From NCBI GenBank assembly GCA_017411305.1, contig JAFQQI010000047.1:23986-87985 (forward strand): 64,000 bases of DNA. The letters run 5' to 3'. Source of the DNA: Lachnospiraceae bacterium. GTDB lineage: Bacteria > Bacillota > Clostridia > Lachnospirales > Lachnospiraceae. The notes under the pieces were generated by a model, which saw only the letters and a list, made by a program, of their open reading frames with translations, had not been told where the DNA came from and ran no database searches. Below, piece after piece: positions 1-9,049 of this stretch. The position numbers and the translations under genes were made by a program. Every line of letters begins with the position of its first letter. Position 1 is the first letter of the stretch.

Positions 1-285
1 GGTAGAACAAGGAAAGACATATTTGGCATTAATGGGATTAGCACCTTCATTGGTATATACCTGAGTGACATAGGTTTCCGCAATGGAACCGTTAATGTTG
101 ACGGTAACATCGGTTTTCTTTAAAGGAAAACTTTCTGTTTCCGGATGCTCACTTTCCACAAAAAAGTAGGGAGCGTAGGTTTTGTCTTCATCTTTTTGGG
201 GTTCTGCGGCATAGACCGTAGGGGTCAGTGTGGTAAAAAGCAGAGCCATGCAGATAAGACTTAAGAGAATTCGTTTGGTTTTCAT
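1..285 (-). CDS. Secreted VIT-domain protein (N-terminal fragment)
   Basis: The gene starts at an ATG at 285 and runs off the left edge, so only the first 95 codons are visible. The first ~26 residues are a classic Sec signal peptide (basic MKTKR start, hydrophobic core, VYA-A cleavage site). The mature part contains a stretch reading TDVTVNINGSIAETYVTQVY followed by a Y-V-F-P segment, which resembles the beginning of a VIT (vault / inter-alpha-trypsin) domain as found in bacterial surface proteins, often followed by a von Willebrand A domain. The ribosome site GAGGTG lies 7-12 nt upstream. It diverges from the MFS gene. The VIT call rests on a short fragment. Confidence 0.6.
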   Translation of the reverse strand, partial: MKTKRILLSLICMALLFTTLTPTVYAAEPQKDEDKTYAPYFFVESEHPETESFPLKKTDVTVNINGSIAETYVTQVYTNEGANPINAKYVFPCST

Positions 286-339
286 TTGATACACCTCGTT
301 AGCTTTTGTATTGTTTCTAAATACAGCTTACAGGGCAGG

Positions 340-405
340 GGCATCAAAGTTGCATCGGATTTGCATCAATTTGGCATAATTTTTGCATCAAAGTTGCATC
401 ATTTT
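340..405. repeat. Six tandem 11-bp repeats, probable multi-site operator
   Basis: Six head-to-tail 11-bp units start at 340, 351, 362, 373, 384 and 395. The 7-bp core is TGCATCA (variants GGCATCA, TGCATCG, GGCATAA) and is followed by a 4-bp mostly A/T spacer. The 7+4 layout is that of sites bound in tandem by OmpR/PhoB-type winged-helix regulators, including SARP proteins. The block lies between the divergent VIT-domain and MFS genes, upstream of a -10 TATACT (442-447) that lacks a good -35, consistent with activator dependence. The regulator is not identified. Confidence 0.7.
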
Positions 406-441
406 GGGAGATTGTGGATAGCATTCGGAAAGAAATAATGC

Positions 442-447
442 TATACT
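442..447 (+). promoter_or_regulatory. Probable -10 box for the MFS gene
   Basis: TATACT at 442-447, with no good -35 at the right distance (TAGCAT at 419-424 is poor). The 11-bp repeat block ends 13 bp upstream of that position, so an activator bound there could supply the missing contact. Confidence 0.45.
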
Positions 448-513
448 AGGCGCAGAAGAAAAACAAGCGACGCGAAGCGGCATTGTTTTGATGACAACAG
501 GAGAAAACGACAT

Positions 514-1701
514 ATGAAAAATGGCTACAACAAAACAATCATTTCCTGCTTTGTAGGATACATTGTACAGGCAATTATTAACAATTTTATTCCTCTTTTG
601 TTCCTAACCTTTCAGAACAGCTACGGAATTTCTTTAGGTAAGATTACACTTTTAGTAACCTTTAATTTCGGAGCTCAGCTGGTGGTGGATATCCTTGCCA
701 TCGGTTTTGTGGACAAAATCGGCTATCGGGCATCCATGATTATTGCTCATGTATTTGCGGCAGCAGGACTTGTATCGCTTACGGTATTGCCGGAGCTGTT
801 TGCAGATCCTTTTGTGGGACTTTTGTTATCGGTAATGATTTATGCAGTGGGAGGCGGACTTCTGGAGGTGCTGGTAAGTCCTGTAGTAGAAGCCTGTCCT
901 ACTGATAATAAAGAAAAAGCAATGAGTCTTTTGCATTCCTTTTATTGTTGGGGACATGTAGGAGTGGTATTATTGTCTACCCTATTCTTCCAATTGTGCG
1001 GAATCGGAAACTGGAAGATTCTGGCTATTTTGTGGGCAATTGTTCCATTACTGAATGCGGTGGCATTTACCAAGGTTCCTATGGCACAGCTTTTGGAGGA
1101 AGGAGATACAGGTCTTTCCATGAAGGAGCTGGCATCTATGAAAATGTTCTGGGTGTTAATGCTGATGATGCTTTGTGCAGGAGCCAGTGAACAGGCTGTC
1201 AGTCAGTGGGCCTCTGCTTTAGCAGAAAAAGGATTTGGTATCAGTAAGACGTTAGGAGATTTAATCGGACCTATGGCATTTGCAATATTAATGGGGTCTT
1301 CCCGTGCCTATTACGGAAAATTCGGAGATAAAATTAATTTGGAAAAGTTTATGATAGGAAGCAGTATCCTTTGTATTATTTCCTATTTGATGATTTCCCT
1401 GATTCCTATACCGGCACTTGGATTCTTAGGATGTGCGTTGTGCGGACTTTCAGTAGGAATCATGTGGCCCGGAACCTTTAGTGTGGCATCTGCATCTATG
1501 CCAAGAGGAGGTACTGCCATGTTTGCACTGTTGGCGCTGGCAGGAGATATGGGATGTTCTTCCGGTCCAACTTTTGTAGGTTTTGTGTCAGGAGCTTTTG
1601 GGGATAACTTGAAACTGGGCGTGTTAGCAGCAATTATTTTCCCGACACTTCTGATTCTAGGCGTACAGAATATCAAAAAGCTGCGGAAAATAAGTGGCTG
1701 A
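514..1701 (+). CDS. MFS transporter, probable sugar permease
   Basis: A 395-residue integral membrane protein with about 12 hydrophobic segments and the overall make-up of a major facilitator superfamily permease, such as the conserved D-x-I-G-Y-R loop after TM2 (around residues 67-73). An AGGAG ribosome site precedes the ATG. The substrate cannot be read from the sequence. The neighbouring GH3 glycosidase and the kinase/epimerase operon downstream suggest a sugar or small glycoside. It appears to have its own activator-dependent promoter under the 11-bp repeat block. Confidence 0.8.
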   Translation: MKNGYNKTIISCFVGYIVQAIINNFIPLLFLTFQNSYGISLGKITLLVTFNFGAQLVVDILAIGFVDKIGYRASMIIAHVFAAAGLVSLTVLPELFADPFVGLLLSVMIYAVGGGLLEVLVSPVVEACPTDNKEKAMSLLHSFYCWGHVGVVLLSTLFFQLCGIGNWKILAILWAIVPLLNAVAFTKVPMAQLLEEGDTGLSMKELASMKMFWVLMLMMLCAGASEQAVSQWASALAEKGFGISKTLGDLIGPMAFAILMGSSRAYYGKFGDKINLEKFMIGSSILCIISYLMISLIPIPALGFLGCALCGLSVGIMWPGTFSVASASMPRGGTAMFALLALAGDMGCSSGPTFVGFVSGAFGDNLKLGVLAAIIFPTLLILGVQNIKKLRKISG

Positions 1702-1740
1702 AGATAGCAGAATAGGTTAGTAAATTTGTAGAATCGGTTA

Positions 1741-1769
1741 TTGTGACAGGTACCATGGATTCGTATACT
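1741..1769 (+). promoter_or_regulatory. Promoter of the GH3 gene
   Basis: TTGTGA (1741-1746), 17-bp spacer, TATACT (1764-1769). It lies in the 132-bp gap between the MFS and GH3 genes, so the glycosidase can be expressed separately. Confidence 0.6.
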
Positions 1770-1833
1770 GAAATTAAGAAGAAAAGCTACTGCGGTTTTG
1801 GGGTGCAGGCAGCAGAAAGAGAAAGGTGTTTTT

Positions 1834-3996
1834 ATGGAGCAGAAAATAGAGCAGTTACTTAGTCAGTTAACACTGGAAGAAAAATTAGATATGATTCACG
1901 GTGCGGGACTGTTTCGCACGGAAGGTGTAGAGAGACTTGACATTCCCGCCTTTTACTTTTCTGACGGACCGCACGGAGTACGTGCCGAGTTCCAAAACAG
2001 CAAGTGGATTTCAGCAGGAAATGATGATGATTATGTAAGTTATCTGCCTTGTAACAGTGCCTTGGCATCTACATGGAACAGGGAGCTTGCTTATGCTTCC
2101 GGCAGTGTACTTGGTGAGGAAGCAAGGGGAAGAGGTAAGGATATGATTTTAGCCCCCGGCATCAACATCAAGAGAAGTCCCCTTTGCGGCAGAAATTTTG
2201 AATATCTGACAGAGGACCCTTATCTGGCAGGAGAGATGGCGATTCAAATAATTAAAGGCATCCAGCAGCATGATGTGTCTGCCTGCGTGAAGCATTTTGC
2301 AGTGAATTCCCAGGAGACAGACCGGTTAATGGTAGATACTCTTGTAGATGAGCGCACCTTAAGAGAAATCTATCTGCCTGCATTTAAAAAAGCTGTGCAG
2401 GAGGGTGGCAGCTACTCCATTATGGGAGCTTATAATAAATTAAATGGTGAGCACTGTTGTGAAAATCCTGTGCTTTTGGATGAGATTCTTCGTAAGGAAT
2501 GGGGATTTGACGGAACGGTAGTCAGTGACTGGGCAGCTGTTCACCGCACCAAGGAAGCGGCAGAGGTTTCTTTGGATGTGGAAATGTCCGTAACCGATGA
2601 TTTTGATAATTATTATTTGGCCAATCCCTTGAAAGAGCTGATTCAAAAGGGAGAAATAGAAGAAAAGCTTGTAGATAATAAGGTACGTAATATTTTACGG
2701 ATGATGTACCGTCTGAAGATGCTGGGAGAAGAGAAAACCCTAAGAAGCAGCGGCGCATACAACACACCCGAGAACAGGAAGGCAATGCTTGCAGTGGCAA
2801 GGGAATCTGTGATTCTATTAAAGAATGAAAACAAAAAACTGCCTTTAGAGCCAAAGAATATGAAGAAAATTGCAATGATTGGTCAGAATGCACGCATGTT
2901 GCATGCAAATGGTGGCGGCAGCTCGGAAATCAAGGCATTGTATGAAATTAATCCGTTGATGGGTATGAAAATGTTACTTGGCGGCAATACCAAGGTGTGT
3001 TATGCACCCGGCTATATGATTCCTACCAAGGAGCAGGAGTCAGAAGTCAACTGGCAGCAGGACAGCGTAAATCTTGAGACTATGGCAGCCGTGCAGGTGC
3101 CTGTAGAACTACGTGATTTTACAGATACAGAAGAGGGAAAACGTCTGCTTGAAGAAGCAGTAGCATTGGCAAAAGAATGCGACGAAGTGATTTTTGTAGG
3201 TGGTCTGAATCACGATTATGATACAGAAGGAAATGACAGGGGCACCATGAAACTGCCTTACGGCCAGGACAAGGTAATTGAAGCCCTGTTGCAGGTAAAG
3301 CCGGATATGACCATTGTAATCGTGGCAGGTTCTCCTGTAGAAATGCCCTGGAAGAATCAGGCAAAAGCCATTGTATGGAGCTATTATGCGGGGATGGAAA
3401 CAGGAACCGCACTTGCAGAGGTATTGCTTGGCAAAGTGAATCCTTCCGGTAAGCTTGCAGAAACCTTCCCTTATACCTATGAGGATACGCCTACAGGTAA
3501 AAACGGTGAGTTCGGAAAGCCGGGTAAGGTAGAGCATAAGGAAGGTGTGTTTGTAGGATACCGTTATTATGAGTCCAAGGAGGTAGAAACTTCCTACTGC
3601 TTCGGCTACGGATTGTCTTATACTGAGTTTGTACTGGAGGATTTGGCAGTCAGTGCAGATGGTGGTAGCGTGAGTAAAGATGCTACCGGAGATATTTGTG
3701 TCAGCCTAACGGTTCGCAACATTGGAAGCAGAGAGGGTGCTGAGGTGATTCAGCTTTATACAGGACCTGCGGAGAAGAGCGATGAGCATCCTGTGAAGGA
3801 GCTTAAGAACTTTGTAAAGATTTCTCTGGAAGCAGGAGAAAGCAAGAAGGTAGAAATGAAGCTGACAGCAGAAGATTTTGCCCATTATGACATAGAGAAA
3901 AAAGCTTTTGTGACAAAGCCCGGTGTGTATAAAATCATGATGTGTACTTCCGTGCAGGACATTGGCCTGGTAGGTGAATGGAACTATCAGAATTAA
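1834..3996 (+). CDS. Glycoside hydrolase family 3, beta-glucosidase-like
   Basis: Hydrolyses terminal beta-linked sugars from oligosaccharides, probably in the cytoplasm since no signal peptide is present. The protein is 720 residues with the usual GH3 order: a TIM-barrel domain (about 10-300), an alpha/beta sandwich domain (about 330-570), and a fibronectin-III-like C-terminal domain (about 620-715). The catalytic nucleophile is Asp232 in the VVSDWA motif. The ATG at 1834 is preferred over an in-frame upstream start at 1798 because AGAAAGG sits 7 nt before it. The stop overlaps the end of the convergent AraC gene. Exact substrate (glucoside, xyloside or GlcNAc) is not readable from sequence. 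Confidence 0.9.
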   Translation: MEQKIEQLLSQLTLEEKLDMIHGAGLFRTEGVERLDIPAFYFSDGPHGVRAEFQNSKWISAGNDDDYVSYLPCNSALASTWNRELAYASGSVLGEEARGRGKDMILAPGINIKRSPLCGRNFEYLTEDPYLAGEMAIQIIKGIQQHDVSACVKHFAVNSQETDRLMVDTLVDERTLREIYLPAFKKAVQEGGSYSIMGAYNKLNGEHCCENPVLLDEILRKEWGFDGTVVSDWAAVHRTKEAAEVSLDVEMSVTDDFDNYYLANPLKELIQKGEIEEKLVDNKVRNILRMMYRLKMLGEEKTLRSSGAYNTPENRKAMLAVARESVILLKNENKKLPLEPKNMKKIAMIGQNARMLHANGGGSSEIKALYEINPLMGMKMLLGGNTKVCYAPGYMIPTKEQESEVNWQQDSVNLETMAAVQVPVELRDFTDTEEGKRLLEEAVALAKECDEVIFVGGLNHDYDTEGNDRGTMKLPYGQDKVIEALLQVKPDMTIVIVAGSPVEMPWKNQAKAIVWSYYAGMETGTALAEVLLGKVNPSGKLAETFPYTYEDTPTGKNGEFGKPGKVEHKEGVFVGYRYYESKEVETSYCFGYGLSYTEFVLEDLAVSADGGSVSKDATGDICVSLTVRNIGSREGAEVIQLYTGPAEKSDEHPVKELKNFVKISLEAGESKKVEMKLTAEDFAHYDIEKKAFVTKPGVYKIMMCTSVQDIGLVGEWNYQN

Positions 3997-4847
3997 TAAA
4001 TGGATGATTTCCGGAACTGACCGGGGCTGATGCCCACACGGCTGGTAAAGGCGTTGATAAAGCTGGCAGATGAGCTGTAGCCCAAGGAATCTGCAATATC
4101 TGCAATAGTTCTGGTGGTGGAGCGCAGAATGGTTTTGGCATAGTTGATTTTTAATCCGGCAAGATACTCAATGGGAGAGCAGCCGGTTTGTGTGCGGAAT
4201 TGATGAGATAAATAGCTTGGGCTGATATTGACATGTGCAGCAATGATATCCAGGGACAGTGGTTCCTGGATATTTTTTTTCATATATTCGATGACCTCAG
4301 CAATGGTATCGGAAACAGAGGAAGGCGCACCGGTAGTAACATAATTAAAGGATTGCATTTGACACAGAATCTGATAGCTTGTGCAGGACAACGTAATATC
4401 AGAAGGATATTCTCCCTGTTCCAAAGTAGTAAGCACGGAAAATAAAGCATCGGAAAGCTGTGTGTGGTTAGAGAGGCGGAAAACGGGAGCGTTATTCTGT
4501 GCAATGAGATGATTGGTAACGGTAACCATAGTGGGGCCATCATAGTGGAAAAAAATAAATTCACAAGAAGAATTACAGTAATAAGCATGAGGCTGATTAC
4601 AGTTTAGCAGAATGATTTCGCCGTCTGATGCCGTATAATGCTGAGACTGATAATTTACATGAAGTTCTCCGGAAATCATATAGATAAATAGCGGAGAAGC
4701 ATTCCCTTCTCTTACAATGCGATAGTTTTCATTACAGTAAAAATGTCCGCACAGCAGCATGTGGCAGTAATATTCCCGAAACATTTCTGATGGCGAAAAG
4801 AAGTAGTATGCAGATTCGCCGACGGTTCCTTTTTCATTACATTTCAT
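3993..4847 (-). CDS. AraC-family transcriptional regulator
   Basis: A 284-residue regulator with an N-terminal cupin-like sensing domain (about 30-150) and a C-terminal double helix-turn-helix of the AraC/XylS type (about 185-284; the ISPSYLSHQFRTQTGCSPIEY and IADIADSLGYSSSASFINAF stretches are the two HTH units). It diverges from the kinase/epimerase/radical-enzyme operon and converges on the GH3 gene, so it is the obvious candidate regulator for this sugar locus. The ligand is unknown. Confidence 0.9.
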   Translation of the reverse strand: MKCNEKGTVGESAYYFFSPSEMFREYYCHMLLCGHFYCNENYRIVREGNASPLFIYMISGELHVNYQSQHYTASDGEIILLNCNQPHAYYCNSSCEFIFFHYDGPTMVTVTNHLIAQNNAPVFRLSNHTQLSDALFSVLTTLEQGEYPSDITLSCTSYQILCQMQSFNYVTTGAPSSVSDTIAEVIEYMKKNIQEPLSLDIIAAHVNISPSYLSHQFRTQTGCSPIEYLAGLKINYAKTILRSTTRTIADIADSLGYSSSASFINAFTSRVGISPGQFRKSSIY

Positions 4848-4952
4848 AAAATCAAATTCCTCTTACCAATAAATGATATACGTTTTTTTTGTTTAAAACA
4901 CTTCTCATTTTCAGCATAGAAAAGAAAAAAAGGTTTGTCAACTAAAAAAGCA

Positions 4953-4976
4953 ATTTGAATAAACTTTTGAACAGCC
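4953..4976. promoter_or_regulatory. Candidate AraC operator, two 12-bp direct repeats
   Basis: Two adjacent half-sites, ATTTGAATAAAC (4953-4964) and TTTTGAACAGCC (4965-4976), share a TTTGAA core in the same orientation. This is the direct-repeat geometry AraC-type proteins usually bind, in the spacer between the AraC gene and the operon it probably controls. No consensus -35/-10 pair was found in the spacer. Confidence 0.35.
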
Positions 4977-5042
4977 CTAAGTAGTGATTCCACGGTACTT
5001 ACATGATAAATTGGATATAGAAAGAAAAAGGGGTATGAATGT

Positions 5043-5987
5043 ATGAATTATTACTTGGGACTGGATGTGGGCGGTACAAATCTGGTAGCAGGTGTGGTGG
5101 ATGAGGAATATCGTATTATTTCAAAAGTGAGCATACCTGCAGGCGCGCACCGAACTATAGAAGAAATCACAGATGACATGGTGGCGGTTTCGCTACAGGC
5201 AATCAGCAAAAGCGGATTGTCGGAAGGAGATATCAGCAAATGGGGGATTGGGATGCCGAGTTATGTAAACCCCAAGACGAAGCTTCTGGTACATGCCAAT
5301 TGTTTTGGCTGGAAGAATGTTCCTATTTATGATTATTTGGAAAGGAAGCTTTCTTTACCGGTTCAAATTGAAAATGATGCCAACTGTGCAGCCCTGGGAG
5401 AAGCCCTTGCAGGTGCGGCCAAAGGAGTTGAAAATGTTGTTATGTTAACCATAGGAACCGGACTTGGCGGCGGAATCATTATGAACGGGAAGATTTATTG
5501 CGGAGCGGACAGAATGGGCGCGGAGCTTGGTCATGTGAAGCTGGTGTATGACGGAATTCCGTGTACCTGCGGTCAAAAGGGATGTGCGGAGGCATATTGC
5601 AGCGCAACAGCTCTAATCAGACAGGCCAAAGAGGCAGTGCGCCAAAACAGAAATTCCTTGCTTTGGGATTTGTGCGGTGGCGACATAAATGCAATAGAAG
5701 GGAAAACCATATTTAAGGGAATTGAAATGGGGGATGAAACTGCGAGACAAATATTGGAGCAGTATACAGAGTATTTGACTTGTGCAATGTCCACCTATAT
5801 TACATTATTCAGACCGGAAAAAATCATTCTGGGCGGCGGAATTGCCCAGGCGGGAGAATTATTGTTAGCACCTATCAGAGAAAGACTGATTCCAAATACC
5901 TTTGCAGGAACCGAAATCGGTGTTCCCACGGTGGAAACAGCAAAATTAGGGAATGATGCGGGCATTATCGGTGCCGCGTTTTTATAA
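5043..5987 (+). CDS. ROK-family sugar kinase
   Basis: ATP-dependent phosphorylation of a hexose or N-acetylhexosamine. The 314-residue protein has the N-terminal phosphate-binding LDVGGTN motif, the catalytic Asp112 in ENDANCA, the GTGLGGG motif, and the ROK zinc motif CTCGQKGCAE at about residue 178. AAGGGG precedes the ATG. It is the first gene of an operon with a NanE-like epimerase and a glycyl radical enzyme, so it may supply the 6-phosphorylated substrate of the pathway. A nanK (ManNAc kinase) role is possible given nanE next door, but no sialate lyase or transporter is visible, so no symbol is given. Confidence 0.88.
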   Translation: MNYYLGLDVGGTNLVAGVVDEEYRIISKVSIPAGAHRTIEEITDDMVAVSLQAISKSGLSEGDISKWGIGMPSYVNPKTKLLVHANCFGWKNVPIYDYLERKLSLPVQIENDANCAALGEALAGAAKGVENVVMLTIGTGLGGGIIMNGKIYCGADRMGAELGHVKLVYDGIPCTCGQKGCAEAYCSATALIRQAKEAVRQNRNSLLWDLCGGDINAIEGKTIFKGIEMGDETARQILEQYTEYLTCAMSTYITLFRPEKIILGGGIAQAGELLLAPIRERLIPNTFAGTEIGVPTVETAKLGNDAGIIGAAFL

Positions 5988-6003
5988 AAGGAGGAAAAGA
6001 AAA

Positions 6004-6741
6004 ATGAGAGATAAGAAAGCATTATTAGATTCTATGAAGGGCGGTTTAGTGGTATCCTGTCAGGTACAGCATGATGATCCTACTTATTCCATGGATTTTG
6101 TGGTAAAAATGGCAGTAGCGGCCAAATGGGGAGGCGCAGTGGGAATCCGCGCCAATTCACCGGACCAGATTAAAGCAATCCGTGAGCAGGTGGATTTGCC
6201 GATTATCGGATTATATAAAATCTGGCATGATGATACGGATGTATTTATTACCCCTACCCTAGAGGCTGCAAAGCAGGTATGGGAAGCAGGGGCTGAGATT
6301 ATTGCTCTTGACTGCACAAGTCAAATTACACATGAGGGAAGACCTGCCTACGAGTTACTTCCCATTGTAAAGAAGGAAATTCCGGAGGCAATTATTTTTG
6401 CGGATGTATCAAACTACGAGGAAGCAAAAAGAGCAGTGGAGCTGGGTGCGGATATTGTAGGTCCTACCTTATATGGTTATACCGAAGAGACCAAGCATAT
6501 CGAAAGCCCCGACCTTCGTGAGTTTGCCAGAATGTGCAGAGATTTCGGAGATAAAGTATGTATGATGATGGAAGGTCACGTATATACGCCGGAGGATGCA
6601 ATGAAATGTATTTATCTAGGCGCCCATTCCGTAGTAGTAGGCAGTGCTATTACAAGACCCCACCTAATTACAAAGAGATTTGTGGATTTATTGTCAGGTT
6701 ATCAGAACAATTGGCGTGAAGCAGAAAGAAGTAAGCACTAA
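6004..6741 (+). CDS. NanE-like N-acylmannosamine-6-phosphate 2-epimerase
   Basis: A 245-residue TIM-barrel protein of the NanE family. Family landmarks are present: GGLVVSCQ at the N-terminus, GGAVGIRAN, Lys72 in the P-I-I-G-x-x-K segment and Glu190 in the EGH-x-x-TP motif, which correspond to the catalytic Lys/Glu pair, then VVVGSAITRP for phosphate binding. Two substrate-side segments differ from ordinary NanE as I remember it: the usual K-R-D-Y is K-I-W-H, and the LDAT-x-R-x-RP loop is LDCTSQITHEG. This may mean a non-acetylated or otherwise different substrate. The ATG at 6004 is chosen because AAAAGGAGG precedes it; a longer frame opens at 5953 inside the kinase gene. The next gene overlaps by one base. 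Confidence 0.8.
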   Translation: MRDKKALLDSMKGGLVVSCQVQHDDPTYSMDFVVKMAVAAKWGGAVGIRANSPDQIKAIREQVDLPIIGLYKIWHDDTDVFITPTLEAAKQVWEAGAEIIALDCTSQITHEGRPAYELLPIVKKEIPEAIIFADVSNYEEAKRAVELGADIVGPTLYGYTEETKHIESPDLREFARMCRDFGDKVCMMMEGHVYTPEDAMKCIYLGAHSVVVGSAITRPHLITKRFVDLLSGYQNNWREAERSKH

Positions 6742-9044
6742 TGGTTAAATTTGATGTAAACGGTATTCAGAATGTGGAAGTAAGCAAAAAAATTCCCTGC
6801 GAAAAGCCTCTGCTTTGGCAGCTTGAGCTGATGGAGCGTTATACCGAAACCCACCGGAAGTTTTCGAGCTGTTCTAAGGAACGGAGAGAAGCAGAATGCT
6901 TAAAGGTATTATTTCCGGCACTGCTTAGGGAAATTGAAGAAACGGATTTGTTTGCGGGAAGACTTGATTTTCTTCCTATCGGATTTGGCGCAGTAACCTC
7001 CGTGGGCGGCGTGGGACATTATTGTGTTTTTGCCAAGCTGCGGGCTTTTGAGAAAGAAATTGGGGAAGCTTATCATGACCGTGTTGAGGCGTTGTATCAA
7101 TATTGGCTTTCCCATGATTTGAAGACCCGGTATTGTAAAGAAGTATTAACTGAAACTACAATCGGAAGATTTATTGATGTGGAATATCCCTTGATTGCAA
7201 CAGCCAGATTGTCAGGAATGATGCTGGATTACCGGAAGCTTCTTGATTTGGGAATCGCCGGTCTTCGTGCGTTACTTCAGGAGCAGAGCAGTCAGGAGCC
7301 TGATAATGAATTTATCCGGTCCTGCTTTATGTGTCTTGATATTTACAAAGAAAGTGCCTGCTACCTTGCCGAAATGGCATATAGGCAAAGAAATCAGCTT
7401 GATGTCACAAATACAAAGAGATACCAAGAACTTACAGATATGGCAGAGGCACTTGAGAAAATCAGCAGCAACAAACCGGAAACCTTTTTGGAAGCGTTAC
7501 AGGCGTTGTGGTTATATGCACTGCTTGCAGGCTGCATCAATTACGGACGTTTGGATGAGTTGCTTGGTTCTTATCTGGCAAGGGATTTGGACAGTGGACG
7601 TATGACCGAAGAACAGGCTTATGCGTATGTGAAATCCCTTTGGACCATGGTAGAAAACCGCAGAACCACGGTGAACGGCAGGATTATTGTAGGCGGAAAA
7701 GGAAGAAAAAATCCCGAGGATGCGGATCGATTCCTTCATATCGCCATGAAGGTGGCAAAGGACTGCCGCTATGTAGAGCCCCAGTTTACCTTGCGCGTGG
7801 ATGAAAATACTTCTGAGGAAATCTGGGATGAGGCGTTGGAAGCTCTTGGAGCGGGTGCTACTTACCCAACAATCTACAATGATGAGGTAAATGTGCCGGC
7901 AGTAGCCTACGGAATGCGGGTGGATGAAGAAACAGCAAGCAGATATGTACCTTTTGGCTGTACGGAGTTTGTACTGTGGGGACAAAGCACCGGGACGCCT
8001 AACGTGTGCATCAATCTGCTAAAGCTCCTCACGATTTACATGAACCGGGGCGTTGACCCTATGGATGGACAGTACAAGTTAGGACCCATTCAGCCAAAGC
8101 AGTTTGAAGAGATGACTTCTTTTGAAGAATTCTATGATGGCTATCGGGAGCTTTTGGATTACTATATGGATTTGTCCATTGATGCGCAGTATCGCTCCTA
8201 TGAGATTATGGACCAACATGTAGGCTTCCTTTTTAACAGTATTTTGATGGATGACTGTATTGCAAGAAGAAAGCCGCTTTTGGACGGAGGCGTGCGTTAT
8301 TTAGGCGGTACCTGTGAAACCTACGGAAATATCAATACATCAGATTCCTTATATGTAATTAAGAAATTGGTGTTTGAGGAAAAGAGCGTTTCCCTGCCTG
8401 AACTGATTAAGGCAACCATAAGCAATTTTGAGGGCTATGAGCTGCTTCGAAAGAAATGCATTGCCCTTGAGAAATACGGCAATGATTGTAAGCCGGTGGA
8501 CGATATGGCAAATGATTTGTACGAATTTGTTGCCAAAGGAATCCGGGAGCGTGGCATTTTAAAAGGAATGCAGTATTATTTAATTGTTATCAGTAACAAT
8601 TCCCTGAATTCGGAGTGGGGGATGCGGACAGGGGCATCTCCCGATGGAAGACTTGCGGGAATGTTTATGAACCCTGCCAATAATCCCCAAGGCGGTGCTG
8701 ACAGAAGCGGTCCTACGGCAATGCTGAATTCATTAAGCAGATTTGATGCAAAATACCATGGTGGCTCGGTGCAGAATATCAAGTTTTCTACGAGCATGTT
8801 CCGTGACAATAAGCTGTTGATGAAAACGCTGTTCAAGACCTATTTTAAAAAGGGCGGTTGTCATTTGATGGTAACAGTAGTTGACAGCGGTGCACTGGAG
8901 GATGCTATGGAGCATCCCGAAAACTATCCTAACTTAATTGTACGTGTGGCCGGATATTCGGCAGTATTTGTGGATTTGGCGGATTGTGTGAAGCAGGAGC
9001 TCTTAAGCAGAACACTTTACGATGAAGGAAAATGCAGGGTGTAA
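6741..9044 (+). CDS. Glycyl radical enzyme of unknown substrate
   Basis: A 767-residue member of the pyruvate formate-lyase / glycerol dehydratase superfamily. The radical-bearing Gly738 lies in RVAGYSAVF near the C-terminus. The thiyl cysteine is Cys407 in FGCTEF, with Glu409 two residues later as in the GC-x-E dehydratase-type active site, not the CC pair of true pyruvate formate-lyase. Phe after the Glu differs from the GCVEP of choline lyase and glycerol dehydratase. The length matches E. coli PflD (about 765). The gene overlaps the epimerase stop and is followed by its activase. The sugar context suggests ring-opening or dehydration of a sugar phosphate, but that is inference. Confidence 0.9.
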   Translation: MVKFDVNGIQNVEVSKKIPCEKPLLWQLELMERYTETHRKFSSCSKERREAECLKVLFPALLREIEETDLFAGRLDFLPIGFGAVTSVGGVGHYCVFAKLRAFEKEIGEAYHDRVEALYQYWLSHDLKTRYCKEVLTETTIGRFIDVEYPLIATARLSGMMLDYRKLLDLGIAGLRALLQEQSSQEPDNEFIRSCFMCLDIYKESACYLAEMAYRQRNQLDVTNTKRYQELTDMAEALEKISSNKPETFLEALQALWLYALLAGCINYGRLDELLGSYLARDLDSGRMTEEQAYAYVKSLWTMVENRRTTVNGRIIVGGKGRKNPEDADRFLHIAMKVAKDCRYVEPQFTLRVDENTSEEIWDEALEALGAGATYPTIYNDEVNVPAVAYGMRVDEETASRYVPFGCTEFVLWGQSTGTPNVCINLLKLLTIYMNRGVDPMDGQYKLGPIQPKQFEEMTSFEEFYDGYRELLDYYMDLSIDAQYRSYEIMDQHVGFLFNSILMDDCIARRKPLLDGGVRYLGGTCETYGNINTSDSLYVIKKLVFEEKSVSLPELIKATISNFEGYELLRKKCIALEKYGNDCKPVDDMANDLYEFVAKGIRERGILKGMQYYLIVISNNSLNSEWGMRTGASPDGRLAGMFMNPANNPQGGADRSGPTAMLNSLSRFDAKYHGGSVQNIKFSTSMFRDNKLLMKTLFKTYFKKGGCHLMVTVVDSGALEDAMEHPENYPNLIVRVAGYSAVFVDLADCVKQELLSRTLYDEGKCRV

Positions 9045-9049
9045 ATCAT

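Noticed and set aside
5043-6741. Sialic acid catabolic operon (nanK-nanE)
   Set aside because: No NanA lyase, sialate transporter, NagA or NagB is present, the epimerase has altered motifs, and the rest of the operon does not fit.
6741-9044. Pyruvate formate-lyase
   Set aside because: The active site has a single Cys with C-x-E, not the Cys-Cys pair, and the activase has the extra ferredoxin domain absent from PFL activase.
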